NCBI GenBank assembly: GCA_944324795.1
Contig: CALUXR010000009.1
Span: 1-62,806 of the forward strand
Length of the DNA stretch: 62,806 nt
Direction: 5' to 3'
DNA from: an uncultured Acholeplasmatales bacterium
Lineage (GTDB): Bacteria > Bacillota_I > Bacilli_A > Acholeplasmatales > Anaeroplasmataceae
Shown here: in pieces, positions 17,663 through 27,473 of the stretch
Position numbering within the stretch: position 1 is the first letter of the stretch
Layout of the letters: each line of letters begins with the position of its first letter
Position numbers and translations under genes: made by a program
Notes under the pieces: model-generated
The model's input: the letters and a program-made list of their open reading frames with translations, nothing else
Database searches by the model: none
Told to the model about the DNA's origin: nothing

Positions 17663-17786
17663 AAATGTGCCCTCCTTATTTTATAAAAATTATACAATAA
17701 ATTTAACTTTAAGTAAACTTAACAAATTGTATTATTTAAGACAAGTTAGTAAAAAAATGTTATAATGTAAAAGTGGAGTGATAATT

Positions 17787-19109
17787 ATGAAGGCAATAGT
17801 AGTAGGAATAAATTTAAAAGGTGAATATTTTGATTTAGATTATTCTTTACATGAACTTAAAAGTTTAGCTGAAACATTAGATTATGAAATTGTTTATAAT
17901 ATTAGACAAGCTAAAGATAAGCCAGATAAAGCTACATTTATTGGCAAAGGTAAGGTTTTAGAATTAAAAGAATTATGTCAAAATTATAATGCAGATATTG
18001 TTATATTTGATGATGTTTTAACACCTGTTCAAAATAGAAATTTAGAAGAAATATTACAAGTAAAAGTGATAGATCGAACTTATTTAATATTAGAAATTTT
18101 CGCGAAAAGAGCTAAAACAAAAGAAGCAAAATTAGAAATAGCTCTAGCAAAAGATAGGTATTTAATGTCACGTATTGGTCTTTTAAGAGAAGAAGAATCG
18201 CGAAGTGGTGGAGCTAGTGGAAGCTTAAGCAATAAAGGTAGTGGAGAAACTCAACAAGAGTTAGATCGTAGACATTTAAGTGAAGAAATAGTAAGATTAG
18301 AACAAAATTTAAAAGAAATTAGAGAAAGAAAATTGAATCAAATTGAGCGTAGAAAGAAAAATAGTATTCCGATTGTTTCTTTAGTTGGTTATACAAATGC
18401 TGGTAAAAGTTCAACTATGAATTCATTAATTACCTATTTAAGTCAAAATGATAATAAAAAAGTGTTAGAAAAAGATTGTTTATTCGCAACTTTAGATACC
18501 TATTCTAGAAAATTATGTATTAATAATTTAAATTTTATATTAACAGATACAATAGGTTTTATTTCTAAATTGCCAACAACATTAGTATATTCATTTTATT
18601 ATACATTAGAAGAAGTAAAAAATAGTGATTTAATTATTTATGTTATAGATATTTCAAGCCCTTACGCTTTAGTTGAATTTGAAATAACTTATAAGGTATT
18701 AGAACAAATAGGAGCTAATAATATTCCTTTTATTGTAGCATTTACTAAAATTGATAAATTGACAGATAATAAAACTACGTTGCCACCACAAATTTTAGGT
18801 TTTATGAGTAGAAATATTAAAGAAAATATAAGTTATAAAGAATATCGTTTTACTTTTATTAATAATAAAGATAAAATAGGAATTGATCATTTAGCAGAAG
18901 CTATATTTAATGAACTTAGTTTAAATTATATGCATTTAAATTTAAATGTTCCTTATAGTGATGGTAAAACTATTAATTTAATTGAAGAACATGCCCAAAT
19001 AATATCTAAAACCTATTTAACTGATTATATATTATATGATATTATGACTGATGAAAAATATTATCCTTTATATGCCAAATATGAAAATGATATTCAAGTT
19101 ATAAATTAA
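17787..19109 (+). CDS. hflX: Ribosome-associated GTPase HflX
   Basis: 440 residues; ATG 17787 follows GGAG at the right spacing, so the GTG nine bases earlier is discarded. The N-terminal domain contains ATFIGKGKVLELKEL and PVQNRNLEE, then GSGETQQELDRR, followed by the G domain: GYTNAGKSS (G1), DTIGF (G3) and FTKID (G4). HflX splits or rescues stalled ribosomes under stress. Divergent from degV, with its own TATAAT promoter near 17761. Confidence 0.95.
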   Translation: MKAIVVGINLKGEYFDLDYSLHELKSLAETLDYEIVYNIRQAKDKPDKATFIGKGKVLELKELCQNYNADIVIFDDVLTPVQNRNLEEILQVKVIDRTYLILEIFAKRAKTKEAKLEIALAKDRYLMSRIGLLREEESRSGGASGSLSNKGSGETQQELDRRHLSEEIVRLEQNLKEIRERKLNQIERRKKNSIPIVSLVGYTNAGKSSTMNSLITYLSQNDNKKVLEKDCLFATLDTYSRKLCINNLNFILTDTIGFISKLPTTLVYSFYYTLEEVKNSDLIIYVIDISSPYALVEFEITYKVLEQIGANNIPFIVAFTKIDKLTDNKTTLPPQILGFMSRNIKENISYKEYRFTFINNKDKIGIDHLAEAIFNELSLNYMHLNLNVPYSDGKTINLIEEHAQIISKTYLTDYILYDIMTDEKYYPLYAKYENDIQVIN

Positions 19110-19141
19110 AAGACACCACAGATTTAATTTGTGGTGTCTTT
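19109..19141. terminator. Bidirectional terminator between hflX and the ABC exporter
   Basis: AAAGACACCACA (19109-19120) pairs perfectly with TGTGGTGTCTTT (19130-19141); T-residues follow on each strand. Confidence 0.85.
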
Positions 19142-19146
19142 AATTA

Positions 19147-21009
19147 TTAATCTAGTTCTAATGCCCCAGTATAAAGTTTATAATAAATACCTTTCTTTTC
19201 TAACAATTCTTTATGCGTACCCCGTTCTATTATTTTACCATGTTCAAGTACCATAATAGCATTAGCATTTTTAATAGTTGATAATCTATGTGCTATCATA
19301 AAGACAGTTCTACCTTCCATCAATTTATCCATTCCTTTTTCTACAAGTGATTCTGTTCTTGTATCGATAGAAGATGTAGCTTCATCAAGTATTAAAACAG
19401 GAGTATTAGCGATCATAGCTCTAGCAATAGATAGAAGTTGACGTTGTCCTTGTGATAAATTAGCACCATCAGCTTTAATAAAGGTATTATAACCATCTGG
19501 TAAACGTCTGATAAAATTATCAGCATTAGCTAATTTAGCTGCCATAATAACTTCATCATCTGTCGCATCTAGTTTGCCATATTTAATATTATCTTTAATT
19601 GTACCTGTAAATAAATGGGTATCTTGCAAAACTATACCTAGTGATTGTCTTAAATCATGTTTTTTTATTTGTCTAATATCTATACCATCATATGTAATAG
19701 TACCATCAGCAATTTCATAAAAACGATTAATAAGATTAGTAATAGTAGTTTTACCAGCTCCGGTTGAACCAACAAAAGCTATTTTTTGAGCCGGTTTAGC
19801 ATATAATGATAAATCAGTTAAAATAGGTTTGTCTTTATAATAAGAAAAATCAACATTATAAAATCTTACATCTCCTTGTAATTTAACTAATGTATCATCA
19901 CTTTTTTTCCAAGCCCATAAATCAGTTTTTTCATTAACTTCAATTAAAGTACCATTATTTTCTTTAACATTAACTAAGGTAATATTACCATCATCTATCT
20001 CCGCTTCTTCATCAATTAGTTTGAAGATTCTCTCAGCACCAGCCATACCACCTAGTAAAAGATTAGCTTGTTGAGTAAATTGATTTATAGGCATTGTACC
20101 TTGTCTTACAAATACTAAATAGGCACTAATACCACCAACACTAAAGGTAATGCCAAATAGAGGATGTATTGTTAACATAGCTCCTATTATAGCAACAACG
20201 GCGTAATTGATATAAGAAATACTTACAACAAAAGGTACCATTGAAAAAGAATAGCGAAGAGCATTTTCTCCAACTTCTTTTAAGAATTTATTTTGTTTTG
20301 CAAATTCTAAAATATTTTCTTCTTCATGATTAAAAACTTTAACTACTTTTTGGCCAGACAAACTTTCTTCAACAAAGCCATTTAATTTAGCCATAGCTGC
20401 TTGTTGTTTTTCAAAATTTTGTTTTGCTTTTTTACTTGCATTTAAGACATAAAAGAAGATAATGATATAAAAAATTGTACAGATAATTGATAATATCCAA
20501 TTTAATACAAAAATTAAAACGAATAATCCTACAATTTGAATAAAGTTAGAAATTAGCATAGCAAAGGCATTATTCATAGCATCAGCCAGCATATCTATAT
20601 CATTAGTATAAGTTGACATAATTTGACCATGGGTTTGATGATCAAAGAAAGCTAAAGGTAGAGTTTCCATTTTAGCAAACATATCTTTTCTTAATTCATA
20701 GATTACTTTTTGAGCTAAATAAATCATTATTTGGGTATAACCAAGAGTTGATAATGCCCCTACAATATAGATACTTGCTTCTAAAATAATAGCTTGCCAT
20801 AAGTTCTCAAATTTATCACTATTAGGATCAGCAAAATTATCAATGATTGGTTGGAACATATAAGTACCAAGTAAATTAGCTAGGGCTGATAAGGTGACAA
20901 GTATTGCGATTATCAATAATAATATTTTATGTTTTCCTAAATAATGAAGGAATTTTTTTAAAGTATCTTTCAAATCTTTAGGTCTTTTACTTTGAAGAAT
21001 CGGTGGCAT
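19147..21009 (-). CDS. ABC exporter half-transporter, consensus ATPase subunit
   Basis: 620 residues from ATG 21009 (AGGGGG 8 bases upstream; a GTG lies three codons earlier). Six transmembrane helices (about 35-320), then the NBD with Walker A GSTGAGKT, signature LSQGQRQ, Walker B LILDEATSS with catalytic Glu, and switch His in IAHRLST. It overlaps the partner gene. It would form a heterodimeric multidrug-type exporter of the LmrCD or TM287/288 kind. Confidence 0.93.
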   Translation of the reverse strand: MPPILQSKRPKDLKDTLKKFLHYLGKHKILLLIIAILVTLSALANLLGTYMFQPIIDNFADPNSDKFENLWQAIILEASIYIVGALSTLGYTQIMIYLAQKVIYELRKDMFAKMETLPLAFFDHQTHGQIMSTYTNDIDMLADAMNNAFAMLISNFIQIVGLFVLIFVLNWILSIICTIFYIIIFFYVLNASKKAKQNFEKQQAAMAKLNGFVEESLSGQKVVKVFNHEEENILEFAKQNKFLKEVGENALRYSFSMVPFVVSISYINYAVVAIIGAMLTIHPLFGITFSVGGISAYLVFVRQGTMPINQFTQQANLLLGGMAGAERIFKLIDEEAEIDDGNITLVNVKENNGTLIEVNEKTDLWAWKKSDDTLVKLQGDVRFYNVDFSYYKDKPILTDLSLYAKPAQKIAFVGSTGAGKTTITNLINRFYEIADGTITYDGIDIRQIKKHDLRQSLGIVLQDTHLFTGTIKDNIKYGKLDATDDEVIMAAKLANADNFIRRLPDGYNTFIKADGANLSQGQRQLLSIARAMIANTPVLILDEATSSIDTRTESLVEKGMDKLMEGRTVFMIAHRLSTIKNANAIMVLEHGKIIERGTHKELLEKKGIYYKLYTGALELD

Positions 21010-22759
21010 CAACAACACCCCCTAACTGTGTATTATATAATTCTTGATAGATTTCATTACGTTTCAACAGTTCTTCATGAGTACCTATATCAGAAATAGT
21101 ACCATTATCTAAAATGATAATCATATCAGCTCCCATAACGGAAGTGATTCTTTGAGCAATTATAATATTAGTTAAGTTTTTTAGTTCTCTAATATTACTT
21201 AAAATTTTTCTTTCTGTTTCCATATCACAAGCACTAGTTGAATCATCAAAAATAATAATTTTAGGATTTTTTAATAGTGCTCTTGCAATACATAATCTTT
21301 GTTTCTGACCACCTGAAACATTGACGCCACCTTGACCGAGATCATAATCTAAACCTCCAGGTAGGCGATTTAAAAATTCATCGACACAAGCTAGTTTACA
21401 AGCATTTAGAAGTTCTAGATCACTAGCATTAGGATTTCCCCATTTTAAATTATCTCTAACAGTTCCGGTAAATAATACATTATTTTGTAAGACAATAGAA
21501 ATATTATCTCTTAAACTTTTTAAATTATATTCTTTAACATTTTTATCATCAATTAAAACTTCCCCTTTACTAACATCATAAAGACGAAGAATTAAAGATA
21601 CTAAAGTTGATTTAGCACTACCTGTGCCTCCAAGAATACCTACGCTCATACCATCTTTAATATGTAAATTAATATTAGATAAAACATATTCTAAACTGTT
21701 TTCTTTATATTTAAAATAAACATTATTAAAATCAATTTTCCCTTTTTTTATTTCTTTTATACCATTTAGATTTTCACTTATTGTTGGACTTTCAACAAAT
21801 ATTTCTTTTAATCTTGAAGATGAGGCAAATGAACGATTAATTAATAAGAAAATATTTGAAAACATCATTAATGAGTTTAATACTTGTAAAATATATGATA
21901 ATAAAGCAGCTAAGGTTCCTGCTTGTAAAGTTTCATTATGAACAGCAAGAGAACCACAATATAAAATAGCAGTAGTAACACTATACATTACAAGTTGAAA
22001 AGAAGGTTGATTTAATTGAGCCACTCTAAAAGTAAATTTTGTTACATCCATTACTTTAGTATTAGCTTTATTAAATTTTTCTTTTTCAAAATCTTCTCTA
22101 ACATAACTTTTAACAGTCCTAATAGCATTAACATTTTCTCTTACAACTAAATTAACATCATCTAAACTTTTTTGTAAAATACTATATTTAGGGGCGGTTT
22201 TTTTAACAATAATAAATAAAATTATAGCTAAAACAGGTACGCCACACAAGAAAATCCAAGCAATGTTAGGAGCCATTATAAAAGATAGACCTACACCCAT
22301 AATTAGCATGATAGGTGCTCTACAAGATGGTCTAATTCCACCGGCTAGAGTATTTTGCATAATTTGAACATCGTTTGTAACTCTAGTTATTAGGGAAGCT
22401 GGTTCGAAATGATCAATATTTGCGAAACTATAAGTTTGAATCTTTTTAAAAGTTTCCTCCCTTAATTTATAAGAAAAGCTTGTTACTAATTTAGCATTAG
22501 CTCTTGAATAAAGGTGTCCGGTTACAAGACTTATAATAGCACAACCAATAATTAAACAACCATTTAATAATATTTGGTTCATATCTTGATTTTCAACACC
22601 TTTATTAATGATATCTCGCATTAAAAAAGGAATAATCAGTTCAAAAACTGTTTCAATTATTACAAGAATTAGGGTGATTATTAAATCTTTTTTATAATAT
22701 TTTAAATATTTTAAAATATATATTAGGTCCTTCATAAAACTATCTATTGACCTTATCAA
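20987..22759 (-). CDS. ABC exporter half-transporter, degenerate-site subunit
   Basis: 590 residues from TTG 22759; an in-frame ATG at 22735 is an alternative (AGGAGG sits only 3 bases before the TTG, 27 before the ATG). Six transmembrane helices, then Walker A GGTGSAKS (Ala replaces the usual Gly before Lys), signature VSGGQKQR and Walker B IIIFDDSTS, where Asp replaces the catalytic Glu. This is the signature of asymmetric heterodimers with one inactive ATP site. It overlaps both the aminotransferase gene and its partner. Confidence 0.92.
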   Translation of the reverse strand: MIRSIDSFMKDLIYILKYLKYYKKDLIITLILVIIETVFELIIPFLMRDIINKGVENQDMNQILLNGCLIIGCAIISLVTGHLYSRANAKLVTSFSYKLREETFKKIQTYSFANIDHFEPASLITRVTNDVQIMQNTLAGGIRPSCRAPIMLIMGVGLSFIMAPNIAWIFLCGVPVLAIILFIIVKKTAPKYSILQKSLDDVNLVVRENVNAIRTVKSYVREDFEKEKFNKANTKVMDVTKFTFRVAQLNQPSFQLVMYSVTTAILYCGSLAVHNETLQAGTLAALLSYILQVLNSLMMFSNIFLLINRSFASSSRLKEIFVESPTISENLNGIKEIKKGKIDFNNVYFKYKENSLEYVLSNINLHIKDGMSVGILGGTGSAKSTLVSLILRLYDVSKGEVLIDDKNVKEYNLKSLRDNISIVLQNNVLFTGTVRDNLKWGNPNASDLELLNACKLACVDEFLNRLPGGLDYDLGQGGVNVSGGQKQRLCIARALLKNPKIIIFDDSTSACDMETERKILSNIRELKNLTNIIIAQRITSVMGADMIIILDNGTISDIGTHEELLKRNEIYQELYNTQLGGVVDATDSSK

Positions 22760-23987
22760 TAGCCTCCTTTATAAGTTTTGGTAATACTTTACAATGTTCT
22801 TCACTAATTGAACAAATTGCAATGCGCATAGCCCCACCTAGAGGAATAATATGAGCACCTTTTTTAACTAATTCTTCATAAACTAAATCATCATTAGGAC
22901 AAACAATAGTAACAAAAAAACCACACTTAAATGGTAAAGTTTTTAAACCAACTTCATTAGCACTATTAATAAAAGCTAAAGAACGTTTTTTAATAAAAGC
23001 AGTAACTTCATCTAGTTCAGCTTTAAATTCACTTAAATAAGGTTCCTCACCTAAAACTTTACTAATTAAATACATGCCATAAGTAGTAGACATACTATAT
23101 TTTGTCCTAGCGCTAAATTGACATGCATTAGTAAAATCATCAATTGCTTCTTTAGATTTACTAAGACCTATCATAGCGCCAATTCTAAGGCCATATAAGC
23201 CTAGAGTTTTAGAGCCACTAAATCCTAAAACAACTAAAACATTTTCATTTAATAATCTAAAATTATAGATATTTTCTCTAGCATAATCTCTACCTTTAAT
23301 ATCGTAGTCTATATAGGCCATATCATATAGTAAAATAAATGGATGGTCTTCACTAGCAACCTCATTAATTATTTCTATTAATCCTAACCACTCTTCTTTA
23401 GTTAAAGAATAACCAGTAGGATTTTGACAAGGATCATTAATAACAAATAATATACGATCTTGTGTTTTTAAGATATTTTTAAATGTTTCTTTAATATGAG
23501 CTAAATCAAAAGTACCATTTTCATTAAACATATTATATGTTTTATAACCTAGATAATTTTCATATGCCATTTGAATATAATTAGTCCACATATGATTAGG
23601 TAATAAAACATTTTCCCCAGCATTTAAATAATTTGAAAAAGTATTACTAACTGCCCCACTTCCCCCTGGGGTAGCTATTATAGATATATATTCGTTTTCT
23701 TTAAAATAATCTAAATGCTTATCAAATACCCATTTTAATACTGCGTCACAATAAGGTTTAATACCAATAGTATTTGTATAAGGATACTTTTCCTCGTCAC
23801 TCATTGTAGCTTCTGCCTTACTAACACTTCTAAAAGTATAAAATTTTTCATCTTCATCATAAAGCATACCAATAGTAGCATTAATAACACTTTTATCTTT
23901 AGCTTTAGCAGCTTTAGCTACTCCAGCTAATGTAATAATATTAGAACGTTCTTTTTTATCAATTGAATGATCAACTAGAATACGCAT
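22740..23987 (-). CDS. Class I/II PLP-dependent aminotransferase, aromatic/aspartate type
   Basis: 415 residues; RBS AGGAGG. PLP-lysine motif GFSGSKTLGLYGLRIG, NDPCQNPTGYSL for the cofactor Asn-Pro, and YDMAYIDYD. It moves amino groups between amino acids and 2-oxo acids; the TyrB/AspC-like pattern fits aromatic or aspartate substrates. It overlaps the start of the ABC exporter gene, an odd partner, so co-expression may only be positional. Extended -10 promoter (TGCTATAAT) about 24018. Confidence 0.88.
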   Translation of the reverse strand: MRILVDHSIDKKERSNIITLAGVAKAAKAKDKSVINATIGMLYDEDEKFYTFRSVSKAEATMSDEEKYPYTNTIGIKPYCDAVLKWVFDKHLDYFKENEYISIIATPGGSGAVSNTFSNYLNAGENVLLPNHMWTNYIQMAYENYLGYKTYNMFNENGTFDLAHIKETFKNILKTQDRILFVINDPCQNPTGYSLTKEEWLGLIEIINEVASEDHPFILLYDMAYIDYDIKGRDYARENIYNFRLLNENVLVVLGFSGSKTLGLYGLRIGAMIGLSKSKEAIDDFTNACQFSARTKYSMSTTYGMYLISKVLGEEPYLSEFKAELDEVTAFIKKRSLAFINSANEVGLKTLPFKCGFFVTIVCPNDDLVYEELVKKGAHIIPLGGAMRIAICSISEEHCKVLPKLIKEAIDKVNR

Positions 23988-24074
23988 GTCTAAAAACCTC
24001 CTTTTTATAGTACTTAATTATAGCATAAAATAGTATAATATAGCTAAAAAAATTAAGTTCTATCATCATTTATT

Positions 24075-24103
24075 TTTACTTTATCTTAATATTATGATAT
24101 AAT
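24075..24103 (+). promoter_or_regulatory. lysS promoter
   Basis: TTTACT (24075-24080), 17-base spacer, TATAAT (24098-24103). Confidence 0.7.
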
Positions 24104-24124
24104 TTTAAAGAATGGAGTGAAATT

Positions 24125-25615
24125 ATGGAACAAAATTTAAGTGAACAAGAAAAAATAAGAAGAGAGAAATTAAATTATTTAAAAGATAAAGGGATTGAAC
24201 CTTTTGGACATAAATATCTAAGAACTGATGATTCTAAATCAATTTTAGAAAAATTTGATAAATACACTAAAGAAGAATTAGAAGAAAAGAAATTTGAAGT
24301 TAGTGTAGCTGGTAGAATGATTTCTAAAAGAAGACAAGGAAAAATTGGCTTTATTAATTTACAAGATAAATATGGTAATGTTCAATGTTATATTGCTAAA
24401 GATATGATTGGTGAAGATATGTATGATGTCTTTATTAAATCTGATATTGGTGATATTTTAGGTATTAAAGGTTATATTATGAGGACTAATACTAACCAAT
24501 TAACAGTTAAATGTGAAGAATTTACACATTTAGCAAAGGCTTTACGTCCTTTACCAGAAAAATTTCATGGCCTACAAGATGTAGAAGAAGCAAGACGTCG
24601 TCGCTATGTTGATTTAATTGTTAATGAAGATTCAAGAAGAGTTGCCTTTATGCGCCCTAGAATAATAAGAGCTGTTCAACATTTCTTTGATGGTAATGGC
24701 TTTACAGAAGTTGAAACTCCTGTTTTACAACCTATTTTAGGTGGGGCGGCTGCTCGTCCTTTCGTCACTCATCATAACGCTCTTGATATGGAATTTTATC
24801 TACGTATCGCAACGGAATTACCTTTAAAGAGATTAATTGTTGGTGGTATGGAAAGAGTATATGAAATTGGTCGTTTATTTAGAAATGAAGGTGTTGATGC
24901 TAAACATAACCCTGAATTTACAACTGTTGAAGCATATCAAGCTTATGCTGATATGTATGATATGATGGATTTGATTGAAAATTTCTTTAAATCAGTATGT
25001 ATGGAAGTTTTAGGTACAACAACAGTTGAATTTGATGGACATACTTATGATTTATCTAAATTTAAACGTGTTCATATGGTAGATGCAATTAAGGAAAAAA
25101 CAGGCGTAGATTTCTGGAAAGAAATGACATTTGCAGAGGCAAAAGAAATTGCTAAAGCTCATAATGTTGAAGTTCCTAATCATTTTACAGGGGTTGGCCA
25201 TATCATTAATGCATTCTTTGAAAAATATTGTGAAGACGATTTAATTGAACCAACTTTAGTTTATGGTCATCCGGTTGAAATATCACCTCTTGCTAAACGT
25301 AATCCTAAAGATATGCGCTTTACAGATCGTTTTGAATGTTATATTGGTTGTACTGAATATTGTAATGCTTTTAGTGAATTAAATGATCCGATTGACCAAT
25401 TAAATCGTTTTGAAGAACAATTAGAAGAAAGAAAACTTGGTAATGATGAAGCTTGTGAAATTGATAATGATTTCGTTGAAGCTTTAGAATATGGTATGCC
25501 TCCTACAGGTGGTATTGGGATTGGAATTGACCGTTTAGTAATGTTATTAACAGGTAAAACTAATATTCGTGATATTATTTTATTCCCACATAATAGACAA
25601 AGAGGCAAAAATTAA
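24125..25615 (+). CDS. lysS: Lysyl-tRNA synthetase, class II
   Basis: 496 residues. Anticodon-binding OB fold (about 55-150; [19 protein letters not shown]), then the class II core with motif 1 around [11 protein letters not shown], motif 2 [15 protein letters not shown], and motif 3 [12 protein letters not shown]. Charges tRNA-Lys. Normal length. The next gene's ATG overlaps its stop region. Confidence 0.97.
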   Translation: MEQNLSEQEKIRREKLNYLKDKGIEPFGHKYLRTDDSKSILEKFDKYTKEELEEKKFEVSVAGRMISKRRQGKIGFINLQDKYGNVQCYIAKDMIGEDMYDVFIKSDIGDILGIKGYIMRTNTNQLTVKCEEFTHLAKALRPLPEKFHGLQDVEEARRRRYVDLIVNEDSRRVAFMRPRIIRAVQHFFDGNGFTEVETPVLQPILGGAAARPFVTHHNALDMEFYLRIATELPLKRLIVGGMERVYEIGRLFRNEGVDAKHNPEFTTVEAYQAYADMYDMMDLIENFFKSVCMEVLGTTTVEFDGHTYDLSKFKRVHMVDAIKEKTGVDFWKEMTFAEAKEIAKAHNVEVPNHFTGVGHIINAFFEKYCEDDLIEPTLVYGHPVEISPLAKRNPKDMRFTDRFECYIGCTEYCNAFSELNDPIDQLNRFEEQLEERKLGNDEACEIDNDFVEALEYGMPPTGGIGIGIDRLVMLLTGKTNIRDIILFPHNRQRGKN

Positions 25616-26238
25616 TGGATATCTTTACTGATTATGCTAATTGGAAAATAGAAAAATATGATTTAATTACAACTTTAAAAGAAATAGATAGTCTAATTAT
25701 AATCCGCTATTTAAATGTTTTAGCTGTTTTAGATTATTTATATGATATAGTTGTAGAAAAGAAAAGAAAATTAACAGAAGATGAAGAATATATATTTAGT
25801 ATTGGTTTTGAATATTTAGATAATAATTTTATAACTATTGAAGAACTATTAAGAACTTATTTCAACAACAATTTTAAAGAAATGGAACAATGTTCAAAAA
25901 CTATCAATTTATTACTTTATACCTTAGATTTTGAAGAAGAATTATTAAATAGTGTTTCTGATGATGATCTAACTTTACAATCTGATTTAAAAAAATTAGA
26001 AGATTTTGAAGATTCTGTTGATGAATATTTAAAAAATAAAATAAATGTAAATGATGCAATGTTTGTTAAACTTGATGAAATAGTAGAAAAAATATTTAAC
26101 AAAAGACGTATTGAAATTCATCCAATTGATTCTATTTTCTATGAAATAGCAGAAGAATATAATTTAATTGCTAGTGAAAAAGATGTATATAATGATTTTA
26201 TTAATGAAATGATAGCTAATGATAAGAATAGCAAATAA
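25615..26238 (+). CDS. Hypothetical acidic protein
   Basis: 207 residues, highly acidic and helical, no transmembrane segment or signal peptide. The ATG immediately follows the lysS stop (TTAATGG), so it is translationally coupled to lysS. Family unknown; it contains repeated Asp/Glu-rich segments (DFEEELLNSVSDDD). Confidence 0.7.
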   Translation: MDIFTDYANWKIEKYDLITTLKEIDSLIIIRYLNVLAVLDYLYDIVVEKKRKLTEDEEYIFSIGFEYLDNNFITIEELLRTYFNNNFKEMEQCSKTINLLLYTLDFEEELLNSVSDDDLTLQSDLKKLEDFEDSVDEYLKNKINVNDAMFVKLDEIVEKIFNKRRIEIHPIDSIFYEIAEEYNLIASEKDVYNDFINEMIANDKNSK

Positions 26239-26737
26239 ATTAGATATAGATAGCATTTTAGATATTGTAAAAGATGCAAGAAGACAAATAAAAAAATTAG
26301 GGTTTAGACAATGGGAAGAAGATAGCAATTATCCAAATTATGATACTTTTTTAAAGGATATCTTAAATAAAGAATTATATGTTTTTGATATTAAAGGGAA
26401 AGTAGTAGGGTTTATAGCGATATGTAAAGGTATTAATCTAGACTATAATAATATTAAAGGATTATGGCTTAGTAATGCTAAATATTATACTATTCATCGT
26501 TTAGCTGTTAAAGGTGATTATCGTAATTTAGGAATAGGCAGTAAACTTATTGAATTCGCTAAAGAAAAAGCTATTAAAGATAATATTAATTTAAGAATTG
26601 ATACTCATAATCTTAATGTACCAATGAAGAATTTAATTAAAAAAGAAGGATTTATATATTGTGGAATTATAACTCTTCAAGATGAAAAAATAGAACCATT
26701 AAGAGATGCTTTTGAAATAATTTTAAGTAAAAAATAA
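26219..26737 (+). CDS. GNAT family N-acetyltransferase
   Basis: 172 residues. Overlaps the previous gene by 20 bases and lacks a clear RBS, so coupling is likely. Landmarks: IRIANKLDIDSILDIV (N-terminal strand and helix), YTIHRLAVKGDYRNLGIGSKL (acetyl-CoA loop, Q/RxxGxG/A) and FIYCGII. Substrate unknown. Confidence 0.85.
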   Translation: MIRIANKLDIDSILDIVKDARRQIKKLGFRQWEEDSNYPNYDTFLKDILNKELYVFDIKGKVVGFIAICKGINLDYNNIKGLWLSNAKYYTIHRLAVKGDYRNLGIGSKLIEFAKEKAIKDNINLRIDTHNLNVPMKNLIKKEGFIYCGIITLQDEKIEPLRDAFEIILSKK

Positions 26738-26766
26738 AGGAGAAATTTTAATCTCCTTGTTTTTTA
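26737..26766 (+). terminator. Terminator after the GNAT gene
   Basis: AAGGAGA (26737-26743) and TCTCCTT (26752-26758) with a downstream T-run. Confidence 0.85.
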
Positions 26767-26776
26767 TTATAGTCTT

Positions 26777-27075
26777 CTATTTATTTACAATTTTCCAATA
26801 TCCATCTTTGTTAGAACCAACTCGAACAACTAATCCCATATCAATTAATGAATTTATAACTCTTTGTATAGTTTTTTTCTGATTTATTAATATTTTCAGT
26901 CATTTCTTTTTTAGTATTATCTGATATTTGTTGTCCTTTAACAAAATCATTATCATCAATTCCAAAATAAAGAGTTCCTTTTGTATGTTTATTTAATATT
27001 GCAGAAATAGCTTCCATTGCATCTTTCTTTTCACCTGTTGTAAGTTTAAATTCAACTTGTTCTGTTTCTTTTCAA
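26777..27075 (-). pseudogene. Decayed AlbA_2 (Schlafen-like) DNA-binding protein
   Basis: Read on the minus strand, one frame gives an AlbA_2-type start (ETEQVEFKLTTGEKK, then ISAILNKHTKGTLYFGIDDN). The next frame gives a C-terminal winged helix (KTIQRVINSLIDMGLVVRVG, ending DGYWKIVNK before a stop). The central ATPase-like part is gone, so this is an internal deletion with a frameshift. No start codon or RBS was found. Confidence 0.7.
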
Positions 27076-27473
27076 ATTAACCAATTCTATAATTATTAAA
27101 TGTCTAGATAATTTTCTATTAGTCTTGTTTTTTTAATTAAATAAACTAATTTATGATAATAATTCAATAATTATCGTAAACATATAAATCATAATAAGAA
27201 AAATATGATAATCTTCATCAAATTAACTAAACAATTTTGTTTTAGAACAAATTAAACAAATAAATGTTAATGACAAAGCTATTAATAAAGCTGGTCTATA
27301 AAAAACATTAAAACTATTGAATTCACAGCATGAAAAAAGAGTATTAGATTATACCATCAATGTAACATCTAATACTCTTATTTTATTGATTTAATACTTT
27401 AATGTTTGAAGATCTAATATTGTTGTTCAAAGTTTTAATACTTCTAATTTATAATTTTAACCTTAAAATAATA
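27076..27473. other. Gene-poor region with a further decayed coding fragment
   Basis: From about 27225 the plus strand reads as a peptide-like stretch (LEQIKQINVNDKAINKAGL, stop, then KTLKLLNSQHEKRVLDYTIN) with an internal stop, suggesting the end of a lost gene. It leads into a 12-bp hairpin at 27338-27378. Nothing else is recognisable. Confidence 0.45.
27338..27386. terminator. Strong 12-bp hairpin, terminator-like
   Basis: AGAGTATTAGAT (27338-27349) pairs perfectly with ATCTAATACTCT (27367-27378), followed by TATTTTATT. The loop is 17 bases, longer than usual, so it could also be a trace of a mobile element. Confidence 0.6.
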
